This document shows positions 1-10,417 of a stretch of 64,000 nt of DNA, piece after piece. Source of the stretch: Pythium myriotylum (taxonomy: Eukaryota; Oomycota; Peronosporomycetes; Pythiales; Pythiaceae); contig JALJCQ010000013.1 in assembly GCA_023091665.1 (NCBI GenBank), positions 1,302,001 to 1,366,000 of the forward strand, given 5' to 3'. Each line of letters starts with the position of its first letter. The stretch's first letter is position 1. The translations under genes and the position numbers were made by a program. Below the pieces are notes generated by a model. It searched no databases. It had not been told where the DNA came from and was given only the letters and a program-made list of their open reading frames with translations.

Positions 1-1357
1 AGCCGTAGCGGTCGGGCAGATCCAGCGCGTCTGACCCATACATACACTGTACCGTCAAACACGTCCATTCTCTTGACTGGGTCGTCTCCCCATGGGATCC
101 TTCTTCCTTTTCTCCCCTGCCTCGCTTTTCCACCTGCCACTCTCCTCCGAGCCTGCGTCCTCCGAGGGCGCTCCGGACGAATATTCTTTGCCCCCGGTCA
201 CCTTTTGCTTGCGCATCCACCGAGCGCATCCTGGCTTCCATCTCCGACCGTGGGTGGGTGAGTTTCTAATTCTTTCGCACCCGCCGCCCCATCCTCCTCC
301 AAGCACCATGTAATCCAGGATGAATCCCGATCTCGCCGAACGTCAAGCTTCCATGAACGTTCGCTCCGCGGCGATTTGACCGGCGCGCCCTTGACGAGCA
401 GCATACCGTAGGGATCGACGCAACGCCGCCGCCTGGGCGCGCGCGAGCATATGCGCGAGTCGTCAGCACCGCGCTGAGGCGGTGCCACCTCCATGCACAG
501 AGCGACGCGCATCCCCGAAGTGGTGCTCCAGTCAGTTGAGTTGACCCCGCGGAGAAAGCGACACGACGACGGGCCAGCTGGGCGCCGCCGCCATCTGGCT
601 TCTCTCGGCCAAGGAGGATCTCTCTCATCAGGAGCGAGAGAGACACCCCTCCCCTCTCGAGTGGAGAAGAGTCAGCACCAGATGATCTGCTCATTGGTGG
701 AAAAGCGATGCACCAACACTCTTGGATCTATATTCACTTTCGTGGATTGGTGGAAAAAAGAGCCACGCTCTGTCCATTGGTCGAAATGCTCGCTCGACGC
801 CGCGCGGCCACTCGCCCCACACCCGTTTCTCCACGGGCCACGCAAAAAGCGACTGGCAGAAGGCGAGACCAGCGGCGGCGGCGGCGCAGGCGTCTGTTCA
901 GAGCGACGCCTCCTTCGCTCCCTCACTCCCTCCCTCCCCCCCCTTGCTCCCCCCGTCCCATCGACCCGCCGCCCGACGGCGCACGCACGCACGCAGGCCG
1001 ACGCGAGGCGAGGCGCGCGAATCTCAGCGAGGCTTCTCGCGAGTTGAGGTTTCCGGGCCGGCGGCAGACAGGGAGCCTTCGAATTTGCCCCCTCCGTCTG
1101 CGTTACAGTACGAGGGAAAGGTGGAAGAAACGAACGGTAACGGAACGCTCGGTGGCGAGTCCATTCGGCGCGCACGCCAGCGAGCTCGATTGGCGACCGT
1201 CCCCCGAGCGAGTGGCCGCGGCGCCGTGATCGAGAGCCGCGCGTGTTCGGGGCGTATATCGCCCGTGAGCGTGACAGCAGCGAAGCCTGGCGAACCGAGA
1301 GCTTCGTCTGTCGCTGTCAAAGGAAATCCCGGTGGATGCGTGCCGGAGCCGACGCGC
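1..1357. other. 5' intergenic region upstream of HK1
   Basis: No supportable gene is seen here. Open frames on both strands are arginine/proline-rich and have no recognisable motifs. The HK1 frame is open back to a TTG at 722, but no ATG occurs before 1358, so this part is probably leader or promoter. A pyrimidine-rich stretch lies around 915-960, and three ATTGG (inverted CCAAT) boxes lie at 693-780. Confidence 0.5.
693..780 (-). promoter_or_regulatory. Cluster of three inverted CCAAT boxes upstream of HK1
   Basis: ATTGG occurs at 693-697, 746-750 and 776-780. The first two lie inside a 12-bp direct repeat, ATTGGTGGAAAA, at 693-704 and 746-757. CCAAT boxes are common NF-Y sites in eukaryotic promoters. 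Their role here is inferred from position alone, about 600 bp before the HK1 start codon. Confidence 0.3.
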
Positions 1358-4300
1358 ATGAAACGCAGCGAGCCAGACGCCAAGCCGCGCACGATGACGC
1401 ACGCCAAGACGGTGGACGCCGCGCTGCCCGCGCCCGTGGTGCACATGCTGCGACATGCCGCCGCGCCCTGTGTCGTGCTCGCAGCCGACGGCGCCGTGCT
1501 GCTTTGGAACGACCGCCTCGCGACTATCACGGGCGTGCCCGCGACCGACCGGCTTCGGCGGCCAGTAGAAGACGCGCTCGCGGTCTCCAACCACAAGACG
1601 AGCGTCTGCGACGACGCCCGCGCAAGCCGCGACCTCGCCAACTGGAGCCGAGAGGACCAATGGCACTTCAAGACCGTGCACGAAGGCGTCGTCGCCGAGA
1701 TGGTCATGAGCTTCACGGCGTTCGTGACGAGCAGCTCGGGCAAAAGAGACAAGTCCACCACCGTCACGATCGTCGGCATCGGCCGCGACCAGACGTACGA
1801 GAACTTTGTCGTGACTCAGCGCCATCGCATTTTGGATTCGGCCAACGCGCCGTGCATCGCTGTTGATACAGATGGACGCATCACAGTCTTCAATCGGAAA
1901 GCACAGGAGATCAGCGAGTTCACCAGTGAAGACGCCATTGGCGTCGAGTTAGCAACCCACTTCGTGGAGGAGACATGTCGAGACCACGTCTCGGCCGTCA
2001 TCGAGCGCGCGCTACAGGGACAGGAGACCATCAGCTACGAGTTCACGATGGTGACCAAGACAGGCCGTCGCGTTGAGCTGCTTATGAACGCGCTCCCTCG
2101 ATACGACACGCTCGGCAACGTGGTCGGTGTCATCGGCATCGGACAGGATATCACCGAGTGTGTCGTGCTGGAGAAAGAGTACAATAGGCTAATCGACACC
2201 GCCAAAGGTCCTATCTTCGCGCTCGACAAAGAGTATCAGATCATTTTGTGGAACAAAGAAGCGGCGGCTATCACCGAGTACGCGGTGGACGAGGCAATGG
2301 GCGAAGATTTGCTGACTTTTACGACTCATAAGTTCCGCGATCGTGTACAGGCAGTACTCACGAAGGCCATGGAAGGCGAGGAAGTTGCCAACTTCGAGTT
2401 TCCCCTGATAACAAAGGGTGGACGACGGTTAGACATTCTTCTCAACGCCTCGCCCCGTTACGATGAAGCTGGACAGATTGTCGGGGTGATCGGGATCGGT
2501 CAGGACATTACAGACCGAAAGACACAAGAACAGGAGTACTCTCGTCTTATAGACACTGCAAACGCGCCAATCTTTGGTGTCGATATCGAGGGCCGTGTCA
2601 ACACGTGGAACAAGAAAGCGGCACACATCACAGAATATTCGTTGATCGACGTGTTAGGCTCCAAGCTTGTGGAAGAATTCATCCCGCCAGACTTTCAGCG
2701 TAAAGTCAGTGATGTTCTGTCGAAGGCCGCCCAAGGCATAGAGACAGCCAACTTTGAATTTCCTTTAATCACTCGTTCAGGGAGACGAGTAGAGATCCTG
2801 TTGAACGCTACGCCTCGATATGACGAGAAGGGTGATATTATTGGTGTTGTTGGCATCGGCCAAGATATCACTGTGCGAATTGCTCAAGAGCAAGAGTACA
2901 GCCGTCTGATCGATACTGCCAACGCACCCATCTTTGGCGTCGATATGTGCGGCCTCGTAAACATTTGGAACAAGAAGGCAGCCGAGATCACACAGTACGC
3001 GACAGAAGACGTCATGGGCAAAGATCTCGTACAGCAGTTCATCTCTGAGGAGTATCGATTTGCTGTGGGACTGGTTCTTTCACAGGCACTGAACGGGGTA
3101 CAAACGGCGAACTTCAATTTCCCTTTGATTACACGTGCGGGACGACGTGTCGAGATTCTCCTGAATGCGACTCCGCGGTATAACGAACTAGGAGATATTG
3201 TTGGCGTCGTTAGTATCGGCCAGGATATTACAGACCGTATCGCGCAAGAGCAGGAGTACTCCCGTTTGATTGACACCGCCAATGCTCCGATCTTTGGCGT
3301 GGATGAAAGTGGACTGGTCAACATTTGGAACAAGAAGGCTGCTGAGATCACTCAGTTTGCTCCGTCTGAAGTGATGGGCGAGAATCTTGTCGACAAGTTT
3401 ATTACTGAAGACTATCGTGATGCGGTTGGGTGTGTCTTGACGAAGGCTCTCGCAGGAATCGAGACTGCAAATTTTGAATTTCCGTTGATGACAAAAGGTG
3501 GGCGGCGCGTGGAGATTTTGTTAAACGCCACCCCGCGTTTCAACGAGCATGGAAAAGTCATGGGCATGGTTGGTATTGGTCAAGATATTACCGATCGCAT
3601 CGCTCAAGAGGAGGAGTATGCTCGTTTGATCGAGAAGGCGAACGCACCTATTTTTGGTGTCGATGTCGATGGATGCGTGAACATTTGGAATCAGAAGACT
3701 GCGGATATCACTCAGTATGCCCGTGCCGAGGTTATTGGCGAGAAGCTTGTGGACCGCTTCATTGCAGAAGACTACCGTGATGCTGTGGCGACCGTACTTG
3801 CGAAGGCTTTGGATGGCGACGAGTACTCGAACTTTGAAGTTCCACTTGTCACGAAGACTGGTCGCAAGGTGAAGATTCTCTTGAACGCTACAGCTCGATT
3901 TGATCAGCATGGACAGATTGTTGGAATGGTTGGTATCGGTCAGGATCTGACTGATAGAATCGCGCAACAAGAGGAATACGCTCGTCTTATCGACACGGCA
4001 AATGCTCCGATCTTTGGTGTGGATCGTAACCTCTGCGTCAATATTTGGAACAAAAAGGCCGCACAGATCACTCAGTACACAACGACTGAAGTGATGGGTG
4101 AAAATCTAGTTGAGACTTTCATCTCACCTGAGTATCGCCCGATAGTCGCTGAAGTGCTTTCCAAGGCTCTGAACGGTGTCCAGACAGCGAACTTCGAGTT
4201 CCCTCTCATCACTCGCCCCGGCACCCGTATCGAGATCCTGCTCAACGCTACTCCGCGTATGGACTTCAACGGTAACATTGTCGGTGTTGTCGGCATTGGC

Positions 4301-6907
4301 CAAGATATTACAGATCGCATCGCTCAAGAACACGAATATTTCCGACTTATTGACACGGCGAACGCCCCTATTTTCGGAGTTGACACGTACGGCTGTGTTA
4401 ACGAGTGGAACCAGAAGATCGAAGAGATCACAGGCCACCATAAATCGACAGTACTCGGTCTGTCCCTTGTGGATGCATTTATTACTCAGGAAAGCCGACC
4501 CCTCGTACGCAAGCTTCTGAATCAAGCTCTAATCGGCATTGATGTCGGAGAAATGGAGCTGCCGATGACCACCAAGGATAATCGCTCGATCCTTCTTCTT
4601 GTCAATGCTTCAAGTAAGAAGGATATGCATGGCAACATTCGTGGTGTGATTGGTGTTGGACAAGACTATACAGCCAAGAAGCATATGGAAGCTGCTAGGG
4701 TGACATTCCTTGCATCATTCAGCCATGAATTGCGGACACCGCTCAATGGGGTCTTGGGTATGTTGGAGTTACTACGAGAGCAAAAGCTGGACAAAGTACC
4801 GCAACGCTACGCCCACATGGCATACGTATCTGGGTCTTTGTTGTTGAACTTGATCAATGACATTCTCGATCTATCCAAGATCGAGGCTGGTCACATGGAG
4901 ATTTCCAAGGACCCATTCCAGATGCAAGATCTCTTGGATTACGTTATCGAGATCTTCAAATTCAAGGCGAAGGAAAAAGGTATCAAGCTCATCCTCAAGT
5001 GCTCCGAGAATGTTCCCAGCTTCGTTATCGGTGACGTTTCTCGTTTGCGACAGGTGCTGCTGAATTTGCTGTCCAATGCGATCAAGTTCACAAACGAAGG
5101 GTCGATCACAGTGCAGTGTCGCGTGGTACCATCGCCGGATTTACCGAAGACAAGCGTGAAGCTTCTATTTCAAGTCATTGACACTGGTGTGGGTATGGAC
5201 AGCGAAGAGAAGAGCCGCCTATTCTCACTGTTCACGAAACTCGATCGTACGCGGAAGAACAATCCAACGGGTTCTGGTCTCGGGTTGGCGATTTGTAAAC
5301 AGCTAGTGGAACTCATGGGCGGGGAGATCGATGTGGAGAGCTCACTTACAGAAGGATCTGAGTTCTTCTTCACGGTGGTTGTGGATCGTGTCGAGGAAAT
5401 CAGCGTAATCGAGCAACAAAACTTCCCCGTCGCCATCCCAGCGGACTCGGCGCTAGAGAGTGTGCCGAAGTATGCTCGTATCCTCGTTGTGGAGGATAAT
5501 GAGTTCAACTGGGAGGTTGTGAAGTGCTACTTTACGCGGGACAACCATTATCTGCAGTGGGAGCAGAATGGCCGAGACGCGTTTTACGCTTACAGGGAGC
5601 ATCCTGATCTCTATGACCTCGTGCTAATGGACTGCGAAATGCCAATAATGGACGGCTACACGGCGACGCGCTCGATTCGCCAATTCGAGCTCGAGAATAA
5701 TCTGCCTCGTATCCCGATTCTCGGGTTGACTGCGTATGCTATGAGTGGAGATCGCAAGAAGTGTCTCGATGCTGGAATGGACGAATTCATTGTGAAGCCA
5801 ATCGGGAAGGCTGCACTTTTAGCCGCCGTTCGTCAGTGGATGGCAGTTCGATACATGACGTTGAAGGCTTCTAACAAGGATCCTAGCGTGTTCTCGGACG
5901 ATGGAGAGTCCCTCACGACGGAAAGCAACACCGTTAATCTGGTTCCAGCCTCTCGGCACAACGAAGAACTTGATTTGCATCGCGCGATATCTGATCTTGA
6001 GTTGGAGGACCCAATGATGATGGGGCGAGAAGACCACCACTCAGTTCTTGCTTCAGAAAACATCCTCACGATGTCTGTCCTTAGCCAGAGCAAGAGCGGG
6101 ACTTCGCTTGCTGATGTAATCAACATGACCCTGGCCGACCAGTCCGACTCGGAGAGTGCAACTGAACTCACGCGTGAGAGGATCCAGCTAGCCATCATGG
6201 ACTCGCCAGCGATGGGCACAGTTGATGAGTCTCTCACTGTAGACGGCGAAGGGAACACCTGCGAGTTGAGTGGCTCTTTCAGTCTCGCACACAAGGACGT
6301 GTCAAAGGAGTCCTCATCACAGGAACAAAATGAATCGAAAAGTACAACATCGGACTCAAAAGTAGTCGAACCACAAGTCGATATCACCCCGTCACCGCCG
6401 CCTTCAGCTAGTCCGCCGTCATTTACTTCGAGCGTTCTTCCGGAGGAAATCCCTATTCCAGAGGGTGATCCGATCGATTACGCTCTTGGCGTCGAGCAGT
6501 GTGGAGGCGACGAGAACTTGTTTTTCAGTTTGCTCGAAAAGTACGCATCTGTATGCGAGGAGTACATGCGACGGATTGAAGTGGCGTTCAACACACGCGA
6601 CTTTGTGGTCCTTCGCCGCGAGAGCCACTCATTGAAGGGTTCTTCGGCATACGTGGCAGCGATGCGGGTGTCCAAGTCGGCGTTCCGCGTACAGGTGGCA
6701 AGCGAACGTATGATGGCGACAGCGATGCCCTTTTACGATGAGACGGCCTGTGCTGCCTCGCTCAAGAACGCCTACGATTTGCTGAAGAAAGAAAACCGCC
6801 TCGTGCTGGGGTATTTGCGCCGCAACTTCTCCTTCCGCAAGAACAGCGGGCACGGAAACCCTGAGGCGAGAAGAGGAGACGATCAGAATGCGTGTGCAAT
6901 CATGTAG
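1358..6907 (+). CDS. Hybrid sensor histidine kinase with nine PAS domains (HK1)
   Basis: Intronless, 1,849 residues from the first in-frame ATG at 1358. Nine PAS/PAC units of about 120 residues start near residues 30, 155, 274, 394, 514, 634, 754, 874 and 994; most carry the core NAPIFGVD and end in GIGQDITDR-like PAC motifs. A HisKA domain follows with phospho-acceptor H1123 (SHELRTPLNG), then an HATPase with N-box LLNLLSNAIKFTN and G-boxes DTGVGMD and GSGLGLAICK. A receiver domain has D1425 (MDCEMPIMDGY). An HPt domain has H1757 (ESHSLKGSSA). All phosphorelay residues look intact, so a full His-Asp-His relay is expected. No signal peptide or membrane helix is visible, and PAS ligands cannot be predicted. 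The protein ends in CAIM, a CaaX prenylation motif. It is a paralogue of the 22-PAS kinase at 23007-33794. Confidence 0.95.
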   Translation: MKRSEPDAKPRTMTHAKTVDAALPAPVVHMLRHAAAPCVVLAADGAVLLWNDRLATITGVPATDRLRRPVEDALAVSNHKTSVCDDARASRDLANWSREDQWHFKTVHEGVVAEMVMSFTAFVTSSSGKRDKSTTVTIVGIGRDQTYENFVVTQRHRILDSANAPCIAVDTDGRITVFNRKAQEISEFTSEDAIGVELATHFVEETCRDHVSAVIERALQGQETISYEFTMVTKTGRRVELLMNALPRYDTLGNVVGVIGIGQDITECVVLEKEYNRLIDTAKGPIFALDKEYQIILWNKEAAAITEYAVDEAMGEDLLTFTTHKFRDRVQAVLTKAMEGEEVANFEFPLITKGGRRLDILLNASPRYDEAGQIVGVIGIGQDITDRKTQEQEYSRLIDTANAPIFGVDIEGRVNTWNKKAAHITEYSLIDVLGSKLVEEFIPPDFQRKVSDVLSKAAQGIETANFEFPLITRSGRRVEILLNATPRYDEKGDIIGVVGIGQDITVRIAQEQEYSRLIDTANAPIFGVDMCGLVNIWNKKAAEITQYATEDVMGKDLVQQFISEEYRFAVGLVLSQALNGVQTANFNFPLITRAGRRVEILLNATPRYNELGDIVGVVSIGQDITDRIAQEQEYSRLIDTANAPIFGVDESGLVNIWNKKAAEITQFAPSEVMGENLVDKFITEDYRDAVGCVLTKALAGIETANFEFPLMTKGGRRVEILLNATPRFNEHGKVMGMVGIGQDITDRIAQEEEYARLIEKANAPIFGVDVDGCVNIWNQKTADITQYARAEVIGEKLVDRFIAEDYRDAVATVLAKALDGDEYSNFEVPLVTKTGRKVKILLNATARFDQHGQIVGMVGIGQDLTDRIAQQEEYARLIDTANAPIFGVDRNLCVNIWNKKAAQITQYTTTEVMGENLVETFISPEYRPIVAEVLSKALNGVQTANFEFPLITRPGTRIEILLNATPRMDFNGNIVGVVGIGQDITDRIAQEHEYFRLIDTANAPIFGVDTYGCVNEWNQKIEEITGHHKSTVLGLSLVDAFITQESRPLVRKLLNQALIGIDVGEMELPMTTKDNRSILLLVNASSKKDMHGNIRGVIGVGQDYTAKKHMEAARVTFLASFSHELRTPLNGVLGMLELLREQKLDKVPQRYAHMAYVSGSLLLNLINDILDLSKIEAGHMEISKDPFQMQDLLDYVIEIFKFKAKEKGIKLILKCSENVPSFVIGDVSRLRQVLLNLLSNAIKFTNEGSITVQCRVVPSPDLPKTSVKLLFQVIDTGVGMDSEEKSRLFSLFTKLDRTRKNNPTGSGLGLAICKQLVELMGGEIDVESSLTEGSEFFFTVVVDRVEEISVIEQQNFPVAIPADSALESVPKYARILVVEDNEFNWEVVKCYFTRDNHYLQWEQNGRDAFYAYREHPDLYDLVLMDCEMPIMDGYTATRSIRQFELENNLPRIPILGLTAYAMSGDRKKCLDAGMDEFIVKPIGKAALLAAVRQWMAVRYMTLKASNKDPSVFSDDGESLTTESNTVNLVPASRHNEELDLHRAISDLELEDPMMMGREDHHSVLASENILTMSVLSQSKSGTSLADVINMTLADQSDSESATELTRERIQLAIMDSPAMGTVDESLTVDGEGNTCELSGSFSLAHKDVSKESSSQEQNESKSTTSDSKVVEPQVDITPSPPPSASPPSFTSSVLPEEIPIPEGDPIDYALGVEQCGGDENLFFSLLEKYASVCEEYMRRIEVAFNTRDFVVLRRESHSLKGSSAYVAAMRVSKSAFRVQVASERMMATAMPFYDETACAASLKNAYDLLKKENRLVLGYLRRNFSFRKNSGHGNPEARRGDDQNACAIM
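1445..4690 (+). repeat. Nine-unit PAS coding repeat array in HK1
   Basis: About 360 bp per unit, in tandem. Units 4-8 are the most alike and share cores such as YSRLIDTANAPIFGVD and NIWNKKAAEITQY. Units 1-3 and 9 are more diverged. The period matches the array in HK2. Confidence 0.9.
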
Positions 6908-6981
6908 TAGGTAGGAAACCCACGGGATAAATTATGAAATGTGACGTTTATGCTTGATGGAAATTGTGTGTGTGCTTTCCT

Positions 6982-9586
6982 CTATTTGTTGTCCTTGACG
7001 TCGTCGCCAAAGTAGAGATCTTGAATGTCCTGCAGCAGTTCGTTCATGGCTTCATCGAACTTCGCGTACACTACGCGACGCTTGGCGCCGATCTGGTCGG
7101 CGAAGCGAGCGAGTTTCCTACCGATTCCAACATGAGCCTCGCACTCATTTCATGCCAAGGACTCCCACCACTTACAGCTTTTGCATCGCCGGCAGCTGCT
7201 GGATCCATGCCGCGATATCATGAAGCGAGTAGGCTTGGTTGACCACGAGTTCCTTGGCGTCCTTCATGTAGTACTCGCTCACCTTCTCGACAATTTCATC
7301 GAGCTCGACTTGGATCTTGGTCTCATCACTCTCAAGCTCATCCGCGTTAGCTGGCTCACGACTCTTGGCCCACTCGCTCTTGGTTCGTGTGTCTACGTCC
7401 TCGTCGTCGTCATCCGTCACGGCCGACGACTGTTGGGCACGCTCGCCCAGGTGCCGGACAAAGTCGTGCTGCAGTAGCTGCTTGACGCTCCACCGCTCGT
7501 TCTGGTCCTTCTTGAGACACTTGTCAAGGAAGTCGCAGAATACACCCGAGAACTCGCCCTCTGGTAGATGTGGAGGCTTTGAAGTGCATAAATCCATCAG
7601 TTTTCAAGTGCAGCCACAGACACCGAAACAGACCTACCGGCTCGTTGCGAATCATGTGAAGCAGCTCCCAGTAGCCTCCCTTGGATGCATAGGGGAATTT
7701 GCCCAGTGCGCACGTCATGATCGAAAGTCCGAAAGACCACACGTCCGACTTGTAAGAGTAAGCCTCGCTCGCGATCCGCTCGGGCGACATGTAGGTGAGC
7801 GTACCGACAAAGGTCGTTGCCTTTGCCATCGAATTCTCCATTTCTCGTACAATCCCGAAGTCTGAGATCTTGACTTCGCCGAAGTGATTGATCAGCAAGT
7901 TGCTGGGCTTGATGTCGCGATGCAGTTGATGCGTGCTGTGCAGGAAGGCGAGCCCCTTGAGCACTCGGTACGATATGCTGGCGAGCACGTTCTCAGACTT
8001 GCAGCCACCGGTCTCGACGATGTCTTGCAATGAGCCGCCATCCATGTACTCGACCACGATGGAGACGTTTCCTTCATTTGGGTTCATGAAGGCGTCGTAA
8101 AGACACACGATGTCAGGACACGCAACGGTTTTGACGCGCTCGTCATCCGAGAGAGTCGACAGATTGTTGTAGAGAGCCTTGAGCTCGGCGATGAGCTGGT
8201 GGCGCTTTTCGTTCTCGAAGACCGGGATGACTTTGACCGCCACGAGCAAGAGCGACGGCACATGGAGTGCCTTGTGGACCACGCCACTTGCGCCACGGCC
8301 CAGAACGCCAAATTTGACGAGGTGTTTCTTGGCGTTGGGCTTGTTGGTGCTATCGCTACTGTTGTTATCGGATCGATCTGGCGACCGCGTGATGCCTGTT
8401 TGCTTGATCTGGAAGCCTACGGCATCAAACGTTCCTGAAGCCGAAAGATCAAAGGATTTGTCCAATGCTCGCGCATCTGTTTGATGGAGATCTAGTTGGA
8501 AGTTGAGCCCAAGTGCCTGGGTAAATTGGTTCCTGTTGATGCCTTTCTTTCCTGTAGAACTACCTCCCGCGGACGGTGACATCGACGTGGTAGGTCTTGA
8601 ATGGATCGGACTTGACGTCTGTTGACATCCAGGTAGTGCAGCAAGCTCGTTTTGTTCCTCTAGTGTTGCCGGCTCTGCAATTTCGAGCTTGATCTTGGAG
8701 CGAAGGCTGTTCGTTGATCAAAACTAGTGTTACTACCCAAGATTCAAACGGGCTAGCAGCAACTGTAGCTTACGTAGGCTTCTTCTCCGCGTCTTTGATT
8801 CCGTCTCCAGCCTTTTTCTCATCGGCTGTTTTGGGCTGGCGTTGCGCCTGCTGGTTGAGCGGTGGCGGCGGCTGGCGCGTGCGAGGCTTTGGTGGCGGCA
8901 CGTCTTTCTGATCCTCCGGGTCAGTGCGCAGTGAGCGGATGCGCCGGATCTCGTTCGCGAGCGACTGCACGCTGCGCACTTTGTGGAGTGAGAGACCCGA
9001 CTTGCTGTCGGCTCGCGCGAGCGCATTGCTACTGCCAGGTGCTACGCTGTGGAACGAGCCTTGCTTGTTCTCTGGCGGAGGCGGAACTTTGCGTGTCGGC
9101 TCAGTGGCTTTCGTGATGGAACTCCGCTTCGCAATGATCTCGGGCGGCTTCAGTTTCGATTCTTTGCTGCCGGGGCGGCCGATGAAGCTTTTTTCATCGC
9201 CGCTGTTTTCTCCCGTGTGCGACGGACTAGAAAACCCGTCAGCGTCAGCCAGAACGTCTCAACATGGTCTGGCGACAGACAGTTCGCCACGCACCTGCGC
9301 TTCTCCTCTTTCGGCGCCGCCTGTCTGGGCAGCGCAGTCGACAAAGCCTACCGAGTAAACTCATGAACTCTTGGCGCTCCCATTCAACCGCATGGCATCC
9401 AGTTGTGGGGCCCACCTTGGCGTCGCTCGAGTCGCGTCGGTGGATCTTGCCCGGTTGCTACCGTTCAATGCGCAGCATCTCAGCCGAGCGAGTCCCTCCC
9501 CATCGTGCACTGGCTATACGTCTCACCGGCAGCTTGGACTTGGCCTCGAGCTCGCTCTTGTCGTCGACGCCCTTGGCGCTGCTCAT
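6982..9586 (-). CDS. MAP kinase kinase-like protein kinase, seven exons
   Basis: Exons on the minus strand: 9586-9527, 9457-9416, 9347-9295, 9226-8774, 8706-7638, 7576-7176 and 7117-6982. All junctions are GT-AG, phases agree, and introns are 58-69 nt. The product is 737 residues. The first ~330 residues are polar, low-complexity and rich in Pro, Lys and Ser. The kinase domain follows: glycine loop GRGASG at 339-344, catalytic Lys361 (VAVKV), HRDIKPSN with D467, DFG at 485-487, then TFVGT and YMSPERI typical of MAPKKs. Candidate activation-loop sites are S495 and T501. A C-terminal extension of ~140 residues follows. It probably activates a MAPK in the cytoplasm. An in-frame upstream start (9607 or beyond) is possible. 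The MAPKK assignment rests on activation-loop motifs only. Confidence 0.85.
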
Positions 9587-10107
9587 GGCCGCCACAGGCA
9601 CATGCATCCGAGACCCCCACAGAGAGCTCCTCAAGAGGTCGCGGATCTTGAACGGTCGCGCTCCTTTTCCACCAATCAGACCCCACGACAGTTGAACAAA
9701 CCAAACCGAGCTCTCATCATCATCATCATGAGCCACGACGCTTTAAAATCCAACTCACGGGGCCATCTCCTTCTGGTAACGCTGGCTTGCGCCGTGGCGT
9801 CAGGGTCCCCGCGCCCAGATCCCGTCGTCATCCGGTTTCGCTCGCGCCAGCCCCCCGAGCTCCCATCCCGTCCGTTTTGATGGCTCGTCATTGGCGAAAA
9901 GTTAAATGGCGGGCCAATCAGCGGCGTGGTTGAGGTTGAAGTTGCCTCTTCCCACTTGACACGCCCCGCTCTTCTTCTATTTTCCATTGCGGGCACCCGC
10001 CGCCCGACTTCGCTGCTGTTCTGGCTCAAGATGCTTCCGTTCGACTCGACAAGCTCACACTGCAATCTGCCAGCTCCAGCCCAAGCCGCCTCTAGTGAAG
10101 TGAGACC
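9587..10107. other. Divergent intergenic region, kinase gene to 83-aa gene
   Basis: No gene is supported here. It contains a short (ATC)n tract around 9716-9730 and should hold the promoters of the two divergent neighbours. The kinase reading frame stays open up to about 9736, so its true start could lie inside this stretch. Confidence 0.4.
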
Positions 10108-10417
10108 ATGAACCAGATTGAAGAAGGTGAGACCCTCGTGGCCTCTGTCACCGGTTGCACCCGTTTCTAATGAGTCGATGGCAGAGTCGTACACGACCAA
10201 GCAGTGCCTGGACATGTACAAGATGGCCAAGAACAAGGACGAGATGAACGCGACCTGCAAGGAGATCATCAACGCGCTCATGGCCGCCGAGAACGGCGTG
10301 CCCGAGAACCACAACCTCAACACGCGCGGCGGCCGGCGCCCGCGCAACGGGCTCAGCCACGCCGCGCTCCAGCGCCGGTTCACGGGCAAGATGTCGGGCG
10401 TCCATCTCTCGGCGTAG
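10108..10417 (+). CDS. Small conserved-looking protein of unknown function, 83 aa
   Basis: Two exons, 10108-10126 and 10185-10417, with a 58-nt GT-AG intron. The first exon encodes only MNQIEE plus one base. The product is 83 residues, charged and soluble, with no signal peptide or membrane segment. An amphipathic N-terminal half (MYKMAKNKDEMNATCKEII) is followed by a basic Gly/Arg/Asn-rich tail (RGGRRPRNG). I do not recognise a family. The clean splice sites, restored frame and strong third-position GC bias argue that it is real. Confidence 0.6.

Noticed and set aside
722..1357. N-terminal extension of HK1 to the TTG at 722
   Set aside because: No ATG is present, and composition is Arg/Pro/Ser-rich with no domain. 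The first ATG at 1358 directly precedes the first PAS.
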